Assembly: GCA_039808765.1 (NCBI GenBank)
Contig: JBDHTQ010000002.1
Span: forward strand, 1 to 64,000
From: JBDHTQ01 sp039808765
GTDB taxonomy: Bacteria; Pseudomonadota; Alphaproteobacteria; UBA2400
Reading direction: 5' to 3'
Length of the DNA: 64,000 bases
Below, piece by piece: positions 16,517 through 26,158 of this stretch. Within the stretch, counting starts at the first letter, position 1. Every line of letters starts with the position of its first letter. A program made the position numbers and the translations under genes. The notes below the pieces were generated by a model. The model did not search any database and was not told the origin of the DNA. It worked only from the letters and a program-made list of their open reading frames with translations.

Positions 16517-18285
16517 GCGTCTGTATTCGATTTAAGAAGAGAGAGTTTGCCGCCTGCAAGGTGAAAAACCTGATCTGCATCATTTTGAATAGCGGGGTTG
16601 TGAGAGGCCATCACCATAATCATATCTGGGGCCAAAGATTTAAATGTAAACATCAGATTTTTTTCGGTCTCGGCATCCAGAGCGCTGGTTGGTTCATCCA
16701 TTAACAGGATTTGTGGGCGTGTTACAATTGCGCGCGCAATGGAGATACGTTGACGTTGACCGCCTGAAAGCATTCTTCCGCTTTCACCCACATGTGAATG
16801 AATACCATTGGGAAGAGATGTGATAAAGTTTTCCAGCCCAGCAGCCTTAACTGCATGGTTGATCATCTCTTCTGAAATATTCTCACGACCCATCGCAATA
16901 TTTTCAGCGATGCTCCCATTGAACAAAAAAACTTCCTGGGGCACAAAGCCAATCATTTCACGCCAATTTTTAAGCTCAAGCGATTCAAGTGTGCGTTCAT
17001 TTGTGTAAATATGTCCTGCCGAAGGGGTATAAAAACGGCAAATGAGATCCAGAATTGTTGTTTTGCCTGAACCGGACTCACCGATTAAAACACTAAGCTC
17101 ACCGCGTTTAAATGTCAGAGAAACATCATCAAGAATTCTCCGTGTACCATGGTTAAAGATAACGTTTCTAAGCGACAGCGATTGAAGCGGGAGGTTGAGA
17201 GTGTCTGTATGGTTTGATACAACCGCTGTGTTCTCGGTGTTGGATTCCATCTCTTTCAGTGTTTTTAACAGCGACCACAGGGCACTTTCTTCACGGGCCA
17301 AATTTTGATATTCGCTTTGTGCGCTGTTTAATCCTGACATGATACGTACAAAAAAAACCATCATCAGAATAAGCTTTGTTCCGCCCAAAATATCCAGCGT
17401 CATGGCAACGTAAATTCCGACGATTGCCGCGATTACCATCAGCGGTTCGTTGAAAATGCGTAATGATTGCGATGAAAAGAGTTGGTCGAATTGTGCTTTG
17501 CGAAGAATTTCAGAATGCATAAAAAGAATTTTTAAAAAACGGTTTTCCAAAGCCATTGCCCGCAGGGTTTTGATACCCTGCATAACGTCACCCATTTGTG
17601 CCAACATTTCTTTGGTTGCTTCTGTTTGTTTTATACCGGAGTTGCGAGAGATTTTTACAAACAACCATAATCCGCTTACCGTGACCATGCCGACCATGAT
17701 AATGCCGATCGAGACCTTCCATGATAAAACAAAGGTACTAATCATATAAACCAGCGCTTGAATAAGGCATGAAATAAAGCGCGTGCATGAAACAAAGGTT
17801 TGCGATGCTCGATATGTTTCTGTTGATATAGCGTTCAGGCTTTTTCCTAAAGAATGGTCTACCAGAAAACTCCATCGCGTTGTTAAAACTGAACGGATAT
17901 AACGGTTACGAAAATCAGTTGCGATATCGGAGACAACTTTGCTTACCTTAAACATCATTGATGAAAGAAAAATCGCTTTCAAGGTAATGGCTACAACAAT
18001 AAATGATCCGATTTCCGCAAATGTCAGCACAACATGATTCGTTTGCATCCATTGGTTAACGGGAGCATAGGGCAAATGATCGATAACCGTTTTTCCATCA
18101 ATAAAAATTTGTAGAAAGGGGAGAAACGCAGCAATGCCGATGGCCTCGGCCATGCCAGCTAAAATCAAAAAAGCAATAACAATGAGCGTGCTTTTTGTAT
18201 AATTCTGGAAAAAAAATGCGAATGTGCGACTGACACGATTATTCATCACTACCTCATTTGTTTTTGATTTTCTGCCATGTTGCAA
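16513..18285 (-). CDS. ABC-type exporter, fused permease and ATPase
   Basis: A 590-residue half-transporter of the MsbA/PglK type. The N-terminal 320 residues hold six membrane helices, and the C-terminal domain has Walker A GESGSGKTT, Q-loop FVPQEVFLF, signature LSGGQRQRISIARAI and Walker B ILLMDEPTSALD. In this operon it most likely flips or exports a lipid-linked oligosaccharide. It overlaps the OafA-like gene by four bases and the upstream glycosyltransferase gene by about 30 bases. A start at MNNRVSRTFAFF, 14 residues in, is possible. Confidence 0.9.
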   Translation of the reverse strand: MQHGRKSKTNEVVMNNRVSRTFAFFFQNYTKSTLIVIAFLILAGMAEAIGIAAFLPFLQIFIDGKTVIDHLPYAPVNQWMQTNHVVLTFAEIGSFIVVAITLKAIFLSSMMFKVSKVVSDIATDFRNRYIRSVLTTRWSFLVDHSLGKSLNAISTETYRASQTFVSCTRFISCLIQALVYMISTFVLSWKVSIGIIMVGMVTVSGLWLFVKISRNSGIKQTEATKEMLAQMGDVMQGIKTLRAMALENRFLKILFMHSEILRKAQFDQLFSSQSLRIFNEPLMVIAAIVGIYVAMTLDILGGTKLILMMVFFVRIMSGLNSAQSEYQNLAREESALWSLLKTLKEMESNTENTAVVSNHTDTLNLPLQSLSLRNVIFNHGTRRILDDVSLTFKRGELSVLIGESGSGKTTILDLICRFYTPSAGHIYTNERTLESLELKNWREMIGFVPQEVFLFNGSIAENIAMGRENISEEMINHAVKAAGLENFITSLPNGIHSHVGESGRMLSGGQRQRISIARAIVTRPQILLMDEPTSALDAETEKNLMFTFKSLAPDMIMVMASHNPAIQNDADQVFHLAGGKLSLLKSNTDA

Positions 18286-19072
18286 TCATCATTTCTGGCA
18301 TAAGCAAAATAATAACACTACGGAGGGAATGATAAATGACGGCGGCTTTGTTTCCATTATATTTCCAGCGGATGCATAGGGCATCATAGAACTGTCGCCA
18401 TCTTTTTTTCAAACTGACCGAGTTTTGTAAAATATGACGCTGTACCAGGGGTTGTGGCAGCATAACAACACGACCCAATTGCGAGAGCCGAATCCAAAAA
18501 TCCATGTCTTGTGCTGTTTTTAAGCTTGTGTCGTAACCCGCTAACTGTTTGGCCTGATGCGCGCGGAAGAAAGCTGTACTGTGAGCAAAAGGTGTTTTAA
18601 GTGTCAAATATCTATTTAAAGTTTTTTCATCACGCCAGCCCCATAAGGCGGTTTGGCCATTGCGATACACATTTTCACAATTAGAGCCACAGAGAATAAC
18701 ATCCGGGTGGGTTTCCATAAAATTGACTTGCTCAACGATTCGTTGTGGATAAGAGGTGTCGTCAGCATCTTGGCGGGCAATGTAAAGACCTTGAGCTGCA
18801 TTGATGCCGCGGTTAAGAGCGCGGGTCAGGCCGATGTTCTCTTGCTCAATGAGCTTGATACGCTCATCTTTTTGAGCATAAGCGCGACATATCTCGCTTG
18901 TTTTGTCAGTTGACCCATCATTAATCAGGATGATTTCAACGTGAGGGTAATCTTGTTGAAGCAAACTCACAAGTGCGGCGGCAAGTGTGTCTTGGGCATT
19001 GTAGGCAGAGACAATAATAGACACGAGCGGAGGATGTGAATTTTGTTCGCGTGACTCCTCTGTCATTATCAA
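18254..19072 (-). CDS. family 2 glycosyltransferase
   Basis: A 272-residue GT-A protein. Visible motifs are VSIIVSAYNAQDTLAAALVS (nucleotide binding), IILINDGSTDKT, ARQDADDTSYPQR (DxD-like metal site) and TAQDMDFWIRLSQLG (ED-type catalytic position). It would transfer a sugar from a nucleotide donor during polysaccharide assembly. Its start overlaps the methyltransferase stop by four bases. The C-terminal 50 residues are basic and hydrophobic and may contact the membrane. Confidence 0.88.
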   Translation of the reverse strand: MIMTEESREQNSHPPLVSIIVSAYNAQDTLAAALVSLLQQDYPHVEIILINDGSTDKTSEICRAYAQKDERIKLIEQENIGLTRALNRGINAAQGLYIARQDADDTSYPQRIVEQVNFMETHPDVILCGSNCENVYRNGQTALWGWRDEKTLNRYLTLKTPFAHSTAFFRAHQAKQLAGYDTSLKTAQDMDFWIRLSQLGRVVMLPQPLVQRHILQNSVSLKKRWRQFYDALCIRWKYNGNKAAVIYHSLRSVIILLMPEMMIATWQKIKNK

Positions 19073-19923
19073 TCCTCAAGGCGGCGGGCAATAACATAGT
19101 GGCGGTCTTTGCCTGCATCGATAACTTGCTTTGAATAGCCAAACTGCGCACAGCCATCGTCTACTGCTTTAACTAGACCCGCGAAATCACGCAGGTTATA
19201 ATCGTCAAAAACAATGATATCATTTTTACGTTGTTTGATTGCGACCGTTTTAAACTCATACAACACATCGTCATAACCGTGTGCACCGTCGAGAAAAGCA
19301 AAGTCAATATGATCTGCCGATATTCGAGAAAGATTGATACGGCTATCACCTTCAATAAAAAGAATATATGGCGCAACATAATCTTCCCGCCAAGCAGCGA
19401 GCAGGTTGGAACGCGATTTCATCTGGTCATGATCATCAATGCAGTTCCAGTACATCGCAACTGTGTGTGGTAGAATATCAAATGTGATGATTTTTCCGGC
19501 TTGTTGTGCGTCATAAAGAGCTTTAGCCATAACCACCGCTGAAAATCCGCGCGCTGTGCCGGTTTCGAAAATTGTGATTGGTTGCTGAGAAGGCAATCGC
19601 GCGGCAATAAAATTTCTGAGGACACTGTAAAGAATGCGTCCATGCTGATAACATAGTGGAGAGGTTTTGATTACAATCTGGGTATGAAGTGCAAGGTCAT
19701 GCAACCAGTCTTGAGGTGCGGGAAATCCAAGCGCGCGTTCGATGATATCAATCGTGGGGTAGGAGACGGATTTCTCTGTTTCCCAAAGTTGGCGATAGTG
19801 CTCTCGTGTTTTAAGCGGACTGCTGCAAAAAGGTTGATGATGCCAAAAATGCTTCGCCCAGCGATCAGAGACTTTTTGAATTTTGCGGGCAATTTTATTA
19901 TTGAGGTGATTGAGAAGCTTCAT
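19069..19923 (-). CDS. class I SAM-dependent methyltransferase
   Basis: A 284-residue protein. The Rossmann-fold motifs are ITIFETGTARGFSAVVMAKAL (SAM-binding loop), IITFDILPH, FIEGDSRINLSR and HIDFAFLDGAHGYDDVLYEF. This resembles the cephalosporin-hydroxylase-like or TylF-like methyltransferase group common in polysaccharide clusters, where members methylate sugars. The start overlaps the next upstream glycosyltransferase by 26 bases. The donor and acceptor are inferred from family and context only. Confidence 0.8.
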   Translation of the reverse strand: MKLLNHLNNKIARKIQKVSDRWAKHFWHHQPFCSSPLKTREHYRQLWETEKSVSYPTIDIIERALGFPAPQDWLHDLALHTQIVIKTSPLCYQHGRILYSVLRNFIAARLPSQQPITIFETGTARGFSAVVMAKALYDAQQAGKIITFDILPHTVAMYWNCIDDHDQMKSRSNLLAAWREDYVAPYILFIEGDSRINLSRISADHIDFAFLDGAHGYDDVLYEFKTVAIKQRKNDIIVFDDYNLRDFAGLVKAVDDGCAQFGYSKQVIDAGKDRHYVIARRLED

Positions 19924-21103
19924 TTTTATCAGGCATCCGGCACAGTGAGTGATAGTCTTTCATTTCCTTTGCAACCAGCCCGTCAAGACTTTGCTCACGC
20001 ACAATTTTTTCTCGTGCAGCCTGACCTAGTCGTTCTCGAAGGCTTTGATCAGCCATCAGTGTATGAAGCGAATCACGAACGGAGTCTACATTTTTTTCGC
20101 ATAACCAGCCATTTTTGCCGCTTTCTATTATGCTGGCAATGCCTTCTACATGCGTGCCCAAAACAGCGCACCCGCATGACATTGCCTCAAGCAATGCTTT
20201 TGGGTTGCCCTCGTAATCAGAAACGAGCGCAAAAACAGCATGGGCGTGATAAAAGGCAGGCAGTTTGTCATTGGCGATGCTGCCTAAAAATTGCACATCT
20301 ACGTTTTTTTCATGCCCGAGCTGTTGCAGGGATTCTTTTAATTCGCCGTGACCAATAATATCTAATCCCCAAGGTGTTCCGGCAAGGGCCTCAATAAGCA
20401 GGGAGATGTTTTTTTGGGCTGTTAATCGTCCCACATAAAGCACACGGTTTGTTTGTGCTTTGCGCTGATTAGGCACTGCGAGGCAAAATGTTTGAATATC
20501 AATCCAGTTGGGCCGAATCATTATTCGGCGAGAATCAACGGCGAATGTTTTTTCAACAAAAGCTTTATCTTCAGGTGTGGCCAGATAAATGAGATCAGCT
20601 TGTTTATACGTGAGATAACTCATGCATTTTATAAAAAGCCTTCGCATTCTGGAGTGATTTTGCAGACAAGTGAAACGATAAAGTTCGAATCCAGTGCGGA
20701 CAATTAGCGGACGTCTGAAAATTAGACGCGCCAGAACCGCCATCCATCCGCCCCACATTTGATTAGTTTTTACGATGCTTGCTGTGCGAAAAACTGATCG
20801 TGAAACCCAAAGCAGCAACGGTGATAGAATCGCGCGCATAATTTGCATTGAGGCGCGTGGAAAGCGCGCATAAAGAGGGAATACGGTAATGTTAGGGTGA
20901 AGCCTATCCGCGTAGATGACGTCGCTTTCATCGCCCCACGTTAAAAAAGTTATGTGCACACCGCACGCAGCGAGTTTTTTATAATACAACACTTCACGTT
21001 CAAAAAGACCTTTTTCTGCCCAAATCTTCAAAGAGACATCCCATGTAAAAAGTAGGGCGATGCGAAGAGGGACAGGCGAAGAATTGGGCATAATTTTTAC
21101 CAT
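19898..21103 (-). CDS. family 4 glycosyltransferase
   Basis: A 401-residue GT-B protein. The C-terminal domain has RVLYVGRLTAQKNISLLIEAL and SDYEGNPKALLEAMSCGCAVLGT, with the E-x7-E motif of GT4. It is the first gene of the seven-gene minus-strand polysaccharide operon. The upstream 90-base gap, shared with a divergent NUDIX gene, must hold the promoter. The start MVKIMPNSSPV is probable. MPNSSPVPLRIALLF, four residues in, is an alternative. Confidence 0.88.
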   Translation of the reverse strand: MVKIMPNSSPVPLRIALLFTWDVSLKIWAEKGLFEREVLYYKKLAACGVHITFLTWGDESDVIYADRLHPNITVFPLYARFPRASMQIMRAILSPLLLWVSRSVFRTASIVKTNQMWGGWMAVLARLIFRRPLIVRTGFELYRFTCLQNHSRMRRLFIKCMSYLTYKQADLIYLATPEDKAFVEKTFAVDSRRIMIRPNWIDIQTFCLAVPNQRKAQTNRVLYVGRLTAQKNISLLIEALAGTPWGLDIIGHGELKESLQQLGHEKNVDVQFLGSIANDKLPAFYHAHAVFALVSDYEGNPKALLEAMSCGCAVLGTHVEGIASIIESGKNGWLCEKNVDSVRDSLHTLMADQSLRERLGQAAREKIVREQSLDGLVAKEMKDYHSLCRMPDKNEASQSPQ

Positions 21104-21194
21104 TTTGATTCGACTGCATCATTGACGATCACGTTCCTATATGCAATGTACAATCTTCTGTAAAAAATGAGTCATTCTTCAGAAGGGGGATAAA

Positions 21195-21764
21195 GTGTCT
21201 GATCGTGAAAGTTTCATCAGAAGTTTAGAGCTGTACACGCCCATGACTGATAAGGAAGCTAATGATAAGGCAACTATTTTGAATTTTGCAAAAACAGATC
21301 CCATCCCTTTTGATCGTCATAACATGAAAGGCCATTTAACAGGGTCCGCATGGGTTTTATCGCCTGATCGACAACAGGTTCTGCTTACACATCACGCGCT
21401 TTTGAATAAGTGGTTGCAACTTGGTGGCCATGCTGACGGCGAGGCAAATATTTTAAACGTAGCCTTAAGAGAAGCTCAGGAAGAGTCAGGAATTGATGAT
21501 ATTAAGCCACTCTCTGACGCAATTTTTGATTTAGATGCCCATGAAATTCCTGCCAACGAAAGAAAAGGGGAGTCGGCTCATATGCATTATGATATTCGCT
21601 ATCTCTTTATCGCGGCGCATAAAGACTTTCGTGTAAGCAGCGAATCTAAAGCGTTAAAGTGGGTGACATTGGACGAGGCACGGGCAAGGCTTTCCGAAGA
21701 AACGCTCCAGCGCATGATAAATAAATGGGAGAAGTTTTTGCAGTCATACCAAAATGCAGCATAG
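21195..21764 (+). CDS. NUDIX hydrolase
   Basis: A 189-residue protein with a GTG start preceded by AGAAGGGGG. The NUDIX signature is LGGHADGEANILNVALREAQEESGI-like, with REAQEESG carrying the metal-binding glutamates (about residues 95-102). These enzymes cleave nucleoside diphosphates linked to another group. The substrate here is unknown. It lies in front of the divergent seryl-tRNA synthetase and is transcribed in the same direction, with a gap of 235 bases. Confidence 0.85.
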   Translation: MSDRESFIRSLELYTPMTDKEANDKATILNFAKTDPIPFDRHNMKGHLTGSAWVLSPDRQQVLLTHHALLNKWLQLGGHADGEANILNVALREAQEESGIDDIKPLSDAIFDLDAHEIPANERKGESAHMHYDIRYLFIAAHKDFRVSSESKALKWVTLDEARARLSEETLQRMINKWEKFLQSYQNAA

Positions 21765-21816
21765 CATTCCCGCTATTTATATTGTGTGCTCAAACAATTT
21801 ATGTTAGCGTAGACGC

Positions 21817-21918
21817 ATGGCTAAGTTTGATCAAAAAGATAAGTATGTTCTGGGCGCTTTTGCGTTCACGTCGTGCTGCTTGCTGATCTCTTCTTCCCGC
21901 GCTTCCTCCGGCCTTTAG
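21817..21918 (+). CDS. small hypothetical frame, 33 residues
   Basis: A short frame, starting MAKFDQKDKYVLGAFAFT and containing a CCLLISSSR stretch, lies between the NUDIX and serS-like genes. There is no strong ribosome binding site. It could be an upstream leader peptide or chance. Confidence 0.2.
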   Translation: MAKFDQKDKYVLGAFAFTSCCLLISSSRASSGL

Positions 21919-21999
21919 GCTGGTATATACTTTCTCTCCCCTCTTTTATCATTATTTTTTTGCGCGTTATGCGTGAGTTTTTTTGTTATGGAGAGTAAA

Positions 22000-23256
22000 A
22001 TGCTCGATATCCAATTCGTGCGCGAAAATCCGTGCGCCTTCGATGAAAACATTGCCAAGCGTGGCTTCCCTCCACAAGCAGAGCAAGTTCTACAGTGGGA
22101 TGCTGCATGGCGTGTTCTTGTCTTGCAAATCAATCAACTGCAAGAAAAGAAAAATCAACTTAGCCAGCAAATCCGTCTTGCACCTGAAAACGAAGTTTTG
22201 CGTCTACAGGTTCAAAATTTAAAAGAGCAGCTGGAAAAGCTGGAGCCGGAATGTGAGAAATACGCGCATCGTGTGCACGAAAAACTCATAACCTTGCCAA
22301 ACATGCTGATGCCGGATGTGCCTATTGGAAAAAATGATGAAGAAAACGTCGAGCTGATGCGCTGGGGTAAACCACGCGATTTTGATTTCACGCCCAGACA
22401 GCACTTTGAACTGGGAGAAAACATTGAACAGATGGATTTTAAACGTGCAGCAAAGATTTCGGGAACGCGCTTTGTTGTTTTGCGCAGAGATTTAGCGCGT
22501 TTGCATCGTGCCTTGGGCCAATTTATGCTCAATCTTCATGTTGACGAACACCATTTTGAGGAGGTTGCGGTGCCTTACTTCGTGCGTCCTGAAAGCATGA
22601 TGGCCACTGCGCATTTGCCTAAATTTGATAATGGGTTTTGCACGCGTGATGACTATTGGCTGATTCCCAGTGCCGAGGTTTCGCTGATCAATCTTTTTCG
22701 TGATGAGGTTATTGATCCTGCGCGATTACCCATCAAGGTAGCGGCTTATACACCTTGTTTCCGGTCGGAAGCAGGGGCTGCCGGTCGCGATACACGCGGT
22801 ATGATCAGAATGCATCAATTCCACAAAGTTGAATTGGTTACGCTTGCGCATCCGCAAAAATGGCGCGAAAGCCTTGATGAAACTATTCATTGCGCTGAAA
22901 AAATATTGCGCTTGCTTGAGCTGCCCTATCGCCAAATGCAATTATGTAGCGGTGATTGCGCTGTAAAAGAGACTTATGCTGTGGATGGTGAAGTATGGTT
23001 TCCTGGTCAAAACCGATATCGTGAAGTGTGTACATGGGCGTGTACGAGTGATTATCAAAGCCGTCGTGCCAATATTCGCATCAACCAAACAAATGCGCAG
23101 AATCGAAAAATTCATCCCTACATTATTTATGGGTCGGGAACGGCGATCGAGCGTGTTTTTGCGGCCATTCTGGAAAACTATCAGCACGAGAATGGTGCCA
23201 TCGCGATTCCTGCCGTGCTGCAACCTTTTATGAAGGGGCAAACAGTGATCTTGTAA
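22000..23256 (+). CDS. divergent seryl-tRNA synthetase paralogue
   Basis: A 418-residue class II synthetase, starting at MLDIQFVRENP (GGAGAG close upstream). An ATG nine codons earlier is less likely. The N-terminal coiled-coil tRNA-binding arm is present (about 35-110). Motif 2 is intact: CFRSEAGAAGRDTRGMIRMHQF. It differs from the canonical copy at 28634 in several active-site parts: serine-binding TSE becomes SAE (LIPSAEVSLINL), the SSCSNCGDFQARR loop becomes CTWACTSDYQSRR, and motif 3 LAVGRALVAV becomes TAIERVFAAI. It may be an antibiotic-resistant isozyme, as known for self-protection SerRSs, or an enzyme with a new role. A strong hairpin follows. Confidence 0.85.
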   Translation: MLDIQFVRENPCAFDENIAKRGFPPQAEQVLQWDAAWRVLVLQINQLQEKKNQLSQQIRLAPENEVLRLQVQNLKEQLEKLEPECEKYAHRVHEKLITLPNMLMPDVPIGKNDEENVELMRWGKPRDFDFTPRQHFELGENIEQMDFKRAAKISGTRFVVLRRDLARLHRALGQFMLNLHVDEHHFEEVAVPYFVRPESMMATAHLPKFDNGFCTRDDYWLIPSAEVSLINLFRDEVIDPARLPIKVAAYTPCFRSEAGAAGRDTRGMIRMHQFHKVELVTLAHPQKWRESLDETIHCAEKILRLLELPYRQMQLCSGDCAVKETYAVDGEVWFPGQNRYREVCTWACTSDYQSRRANIRINQTNAQNRKIHPYIIYGSGTAIERVFAAILENYQHENGAIAIPAVLQPFMKGQTVIL

Positions 23257-23260
23257 TCTG

Positions 23261-23295
23261 TTAGAGCGCTTCTTCCAATAATAGAAGCGCTCTAA
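23261..23295 (+). terminator. terminator after the serS paralogue
   Basis: A 13-bp perfect stem (TTAGAGCGCTTCT / AGAAGCGCTCTAA) with a nine-base loop lies a few bases after the stop codon. There is no long U-run, but the stem is very stable. It may serve both this gene and the convergent comM gene. Confidence 0.6.
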
Positions 23296-23342
23296 TGTAC
23301 CCCTTTAAAAAAGGCGGCCAATCCTTTTTAGCAAAAGAGGGC

Positions 23343-24881
23343 TTAACTGGCTTTGCTTAGCAAAACAGGATTGAGTCGCCGGAAGGAGAGTGCTTCGGCA
23401 ACATGAACACGTCCAATCATGTCAGACTCGGCTAAATCAGCAATGGTGCGCGACACTTTGAGAACACGGTGATAACCGCGTGCCGAAAGTTTAAGTTTTT
23501 CAGTTGCCTCACTTAAAAGCTTAAAGGCTGATGTTTCTAAAATTGCAGCTTGCTCTAAAACCTCCCCTTCAGCGTCGGCGTTGGTGCGAACAGGGCGGGA
23601 GGCATGAAGATAAATTTGGTAACGTTGACTTTGAATCTCACGCGCTCTTTGCACACGCTGTGCCACCATAGCACTTGTTTCACCGGTTGGAACGTTAATG
23701 AGGTCAAGCGGGCCAATCGCAGGCACATCTACGTGAAGATCAATGCGATCGAAAATAGGACCAGAAATTTTACTTTGATAATCTTGAGCGCATTTAGGGG
23801 CGCGGCCACAGGCGAGTGCGGCATCGTCGAGATGGCCGCAGCGACAGGGGTTCATCGCGGCAATCAACTGAAAGCGGGCGGGGTAGGTAATGTGGTTTTG
23901 CGCACGGGCAATCATGACTTTGCCTGTTTCAATGGGTTGGCGAAGTGCCTCCAATGTTGAGCGATCAAATTCAGGAAGCTCATCAAGAAATAAAACGCCG
24001 CCATGGGATAAAGAGATTTCGCCGGGCTTGACGCGGCTTCCACCCCCCACCATTGCAGGCAACGAGGCCGAATGATGCGGATCGCGATAGGGGCGGTGGC
24101 GGAGTAATTTGCCGTCATTGAGCAGGCCTGCGACTGAATGAATCATTGAGGTTTCAAGAGCTTCACGCGGTAAAAGAGGTGGCAAAATGCTGGGTAAACG
24201 GGCTGCCAACATTGATTTTCCTGATCCGGGAGGGCCCATCATCAGCATGTTGTGTCCGCCCGCCGCCGCAATCTCAAGCGCACGTTTAGCGGTTTCTTGT
24301 CCTTTGATATCGCGTAGGTCGGGTAAAGCTATCGTGTCTTCCAAAACAGCGGGTTCGGGCCGCGAAAGAACCTGTGTACCCTTAAAATGATTAATCAGTG
24401 AAAGAAGATTGGGGGCTGCCAATACCTCAATATCACCCGCCCAAGCAGCTTCACCACCACAGGCTGCGGGGCAAATTATCCCACGTTCACGGCTCAGGGC
24501 ATCAATGGCGGCAGGCAATACCCCCGACACGGGTGTGAGCGTAGAATCGAGGGCCAGTTCGCCTAAAGCTGTAAAGCGCGTCATTTCTTCGAGTGGTAGA
24601 ATATTCATCATGACCAGCAAGCCCAAAGCGATGGGCAAATCATAATGACTACCTTCTTTAACCACATCTGCAGGAGAAAGGTTAATCGTAATACGCTTGG
24701 CAGGGAGGGCCAACCCCAAACTGTGAAGGGCCGCGCGCACCCGCTCACGGCTTTCAGCTACCGCTTTATCGGGAAGCCCCACGATGTTAAAGGCGACCAA
24801 ACCGGGCGATATTTGCACCTGAACATCAATGGGCTGAACCTCAATTCCAGAGAACGCAACTGTGGGAATATGGGCAATCAT
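23343..24881 (-). CDS. comM: ComM/YifB-family AAA+ ATPase
   Basis: A Mg-chelatase-like AAA+ protein of about 512 residues. The N-terminal ChlI/Lon-protease-like domain begins MIAHIPTVAFSGIE, the AAA core has Walker A MGPPGSGKSMLAARLP and Walker B GGVLFLDELPEF, and cysteines in NPCRCGHLDDAALACGRAPKCAQDY bind metal in the family. The C-terminal domain has LSARGYHRVLKVSRTIADL. ComM helps branch migration during natural transformation. A frame of nine more residues exists upstream, but AAGGAA before the ATG at 24881 supports the shorter start. Confidence 0.92.
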   Translation of the reverse strand: MIAHIPTVAFSGIEVQPIDVQVQISPGLVAFNIVGLPDKAVAESRERVRAALHSLGLALPAKRITINLSPADVVKEGSHYDLPIALGLLVMMNILPLEEMTRFTALGELALDSTLTPVSGVLPAAIDALSRERGIICPAACGGEAAWAGDIEVLAAPNLLSLINHFKGTQVLSRPEPAVLEDTIALPDLRDIKGQETAKRALEIAAAGGHNMLMMGPPGSGKSMLAARLPSILPPLLPREALETSMIHSVAGLLNDGKLLRHRPYRDPHHSASLPAMVGGGSRVKPGEISLSHGGVLFLDELPEFDRSTLEALRQPIETGKVMIARAQNHITYPARFQLIAAMNPCRCGHLDDAALACGRAPKCAQDYQSKISGPIFDRIDLHVDVPAIGPLDLINVPTGETSAMVAQRVQRAREIQSQRYQIYLHASRPVRTNADAEGEVLEQAAILETSAFKLLSEATEKLKLSARGYHRVLKVSRTIADLAESDMIGRVHVAEALSFRRLNPVLLSKAS

Positions 24882-25011
24882 GATGTTTTCCTTAGCAAAT
24901 ATATTCATATTTGGGCGAGATTATCGCACCTCCTAGCAAACACCAATACTTTTTACCCGCTTTATGTTCTCCGCCTGCATTTTAATTGCCCCTTGCCGAA
25001 TGAACGAGACA

Positions 25012-26130
25012 ATGAGAAAACATTACCCCAAACGTATCAACAGGGCTGAGCGAATGAATTCTTTCTTTGAAGGTGTCGGTTTTTATGTCCGGCTTATCGT
25101 CATGCTTTTTACGTGGCTGGCTGTCGCTGTCTTCGTAAATCCGCAGTTAGCCTCGCTTATGGGATTGTTTGTTATTGCGCTGTGGCTATTTGTTTTTCTT
25201 CCAATCGGCCTGAGTAGAGAAATTAACTGGCAGAAACGCCAGCAGCGTATTATGCAAACAGCTCTTAACGCAGCGCAGACGAATAACGATGATATCGCAG
25301 GGCTGATCGCGAATCAAAAACAGGAATTAAACAACCCGCTGGTAGTTGTTTCCCAGCAGGGACAAGCACTAGATGTATATCGTGAATTACCGCAGCTGCC
25401 CGCGCTGGAAGAACGCACGCATTCTTCTTTTTTTGTCCGAGCCTGCGCTTTGCTTGTTGCGGGAATTATTATGTTTTTTGGGGCTGAAAACGATACTTTT
25501 ATGCATCGATACTTGGAATCAAAAGGGATGCTTTCTAAAATCCCGATTAGCATCAAATCGGTTAGTGTACCGGATGCATTTAAAGACGTATTTTCATTTG
25601 ATCAATCCGAGCTTGAACAGGCGGCACGCATGACGATCTCGCGTTTGCCAGCATGCAAAGCAATTTTAAGTGCAAGCGTTTCTCCGCAACAGCAATTTGT
25701 GACATTGGATGAGCAAAAAAGTGATTTTGAAGATGGTAAATACGTTTATAATTTCACCTGTCTTCCTGCAAGCAATTTGCAAGAACCACCTTTTGTAACG
25801 TGGATCACAAAGGATGAATTGAGTCCGGGGCGCATCAGTACGATCTTAAAGCTTGTGAGAAAACGTGCCAATGAACAAATGGGACTTTCGCGGTGTACTG
25901 CTGATATGAACAGGAAACTTGCTCGTCTCAATAAATCGGTTCAAGCGCCCACGCTCAACAAAAAAGCCAGTATTTTTTTGCGTCATGACGAAGCTGCGTC
26001 TCCCTATACTGGATCGTTGTATTTGGTCTATAATGCGCGTATTTCTGATTATAATGGCATTGATGGTGTTGTTGCTGTGTCGTGTTGGGTTGATGGTGCT
26101 GGCCGTGCGCAGGCGCGGCTTATTCGCTAG
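25012..26130 (+). CDS. membrane-anchored protein, unknown function
   Basis: About 372 residues. Two adjacent N-terminal membrane helices (LIVMLFTWLAVAVFVNP and LFVIALWLFVFLPIGL) are followed by a soluble part and a third hydrophobic stretch (ACALLVAGIIMFFGA, near residue 150). The remaining 200 residues look periplasmic, with three cysteines. I do not recognise the family. The start is uncertain, with in-frame ATGs at 24964, 25000 and 25057. Its 3' end is followed closely by, or overlaps, the sensor kinase gene, which suggests a shared transcript. Confidence 0.6.
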   Translation: MRKHYPKRINRAERMNSFFEGVGFYVRLIVMLFTWLAVAVFVNPQLASLMGLFVIALWLFVFLPIGLSREINWQKRQQRIMQTALNAAQTNNDDIAGLIANQKQELNNPLVVVSQQGQALDVYRELPQLPALEERTHSSFFVRACALLVAGIIMFFGAENDTFMHRYLESKGMLSKIPISIKSVSVPDAFKDVFSFDQSELEQAARMTISRLPACKAILSASVSPQQQFVTLDEQKSDFEDGKYVYNFTCLPASNLQEPPFVTWITKDELSPGRISTILKLVRKRANEQMGLSRCTADMNRKLARLNKSVQAPTLNKKASIFLRHDEAASPYTGSLYLVYNARISDYNGIDGVVAVSCWVDGAGRAQARLIR

Positions 26131-26158
26131 TGTAAAGAATGAAGCAATCGGGTTTAAG

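Noticed and set aside
19684..20358. Plus-strand frame of 224 residues across the methyltransferase and GT4 genes
   Set aside because: Both minus-strand genes have clear motifs; this frame has none.
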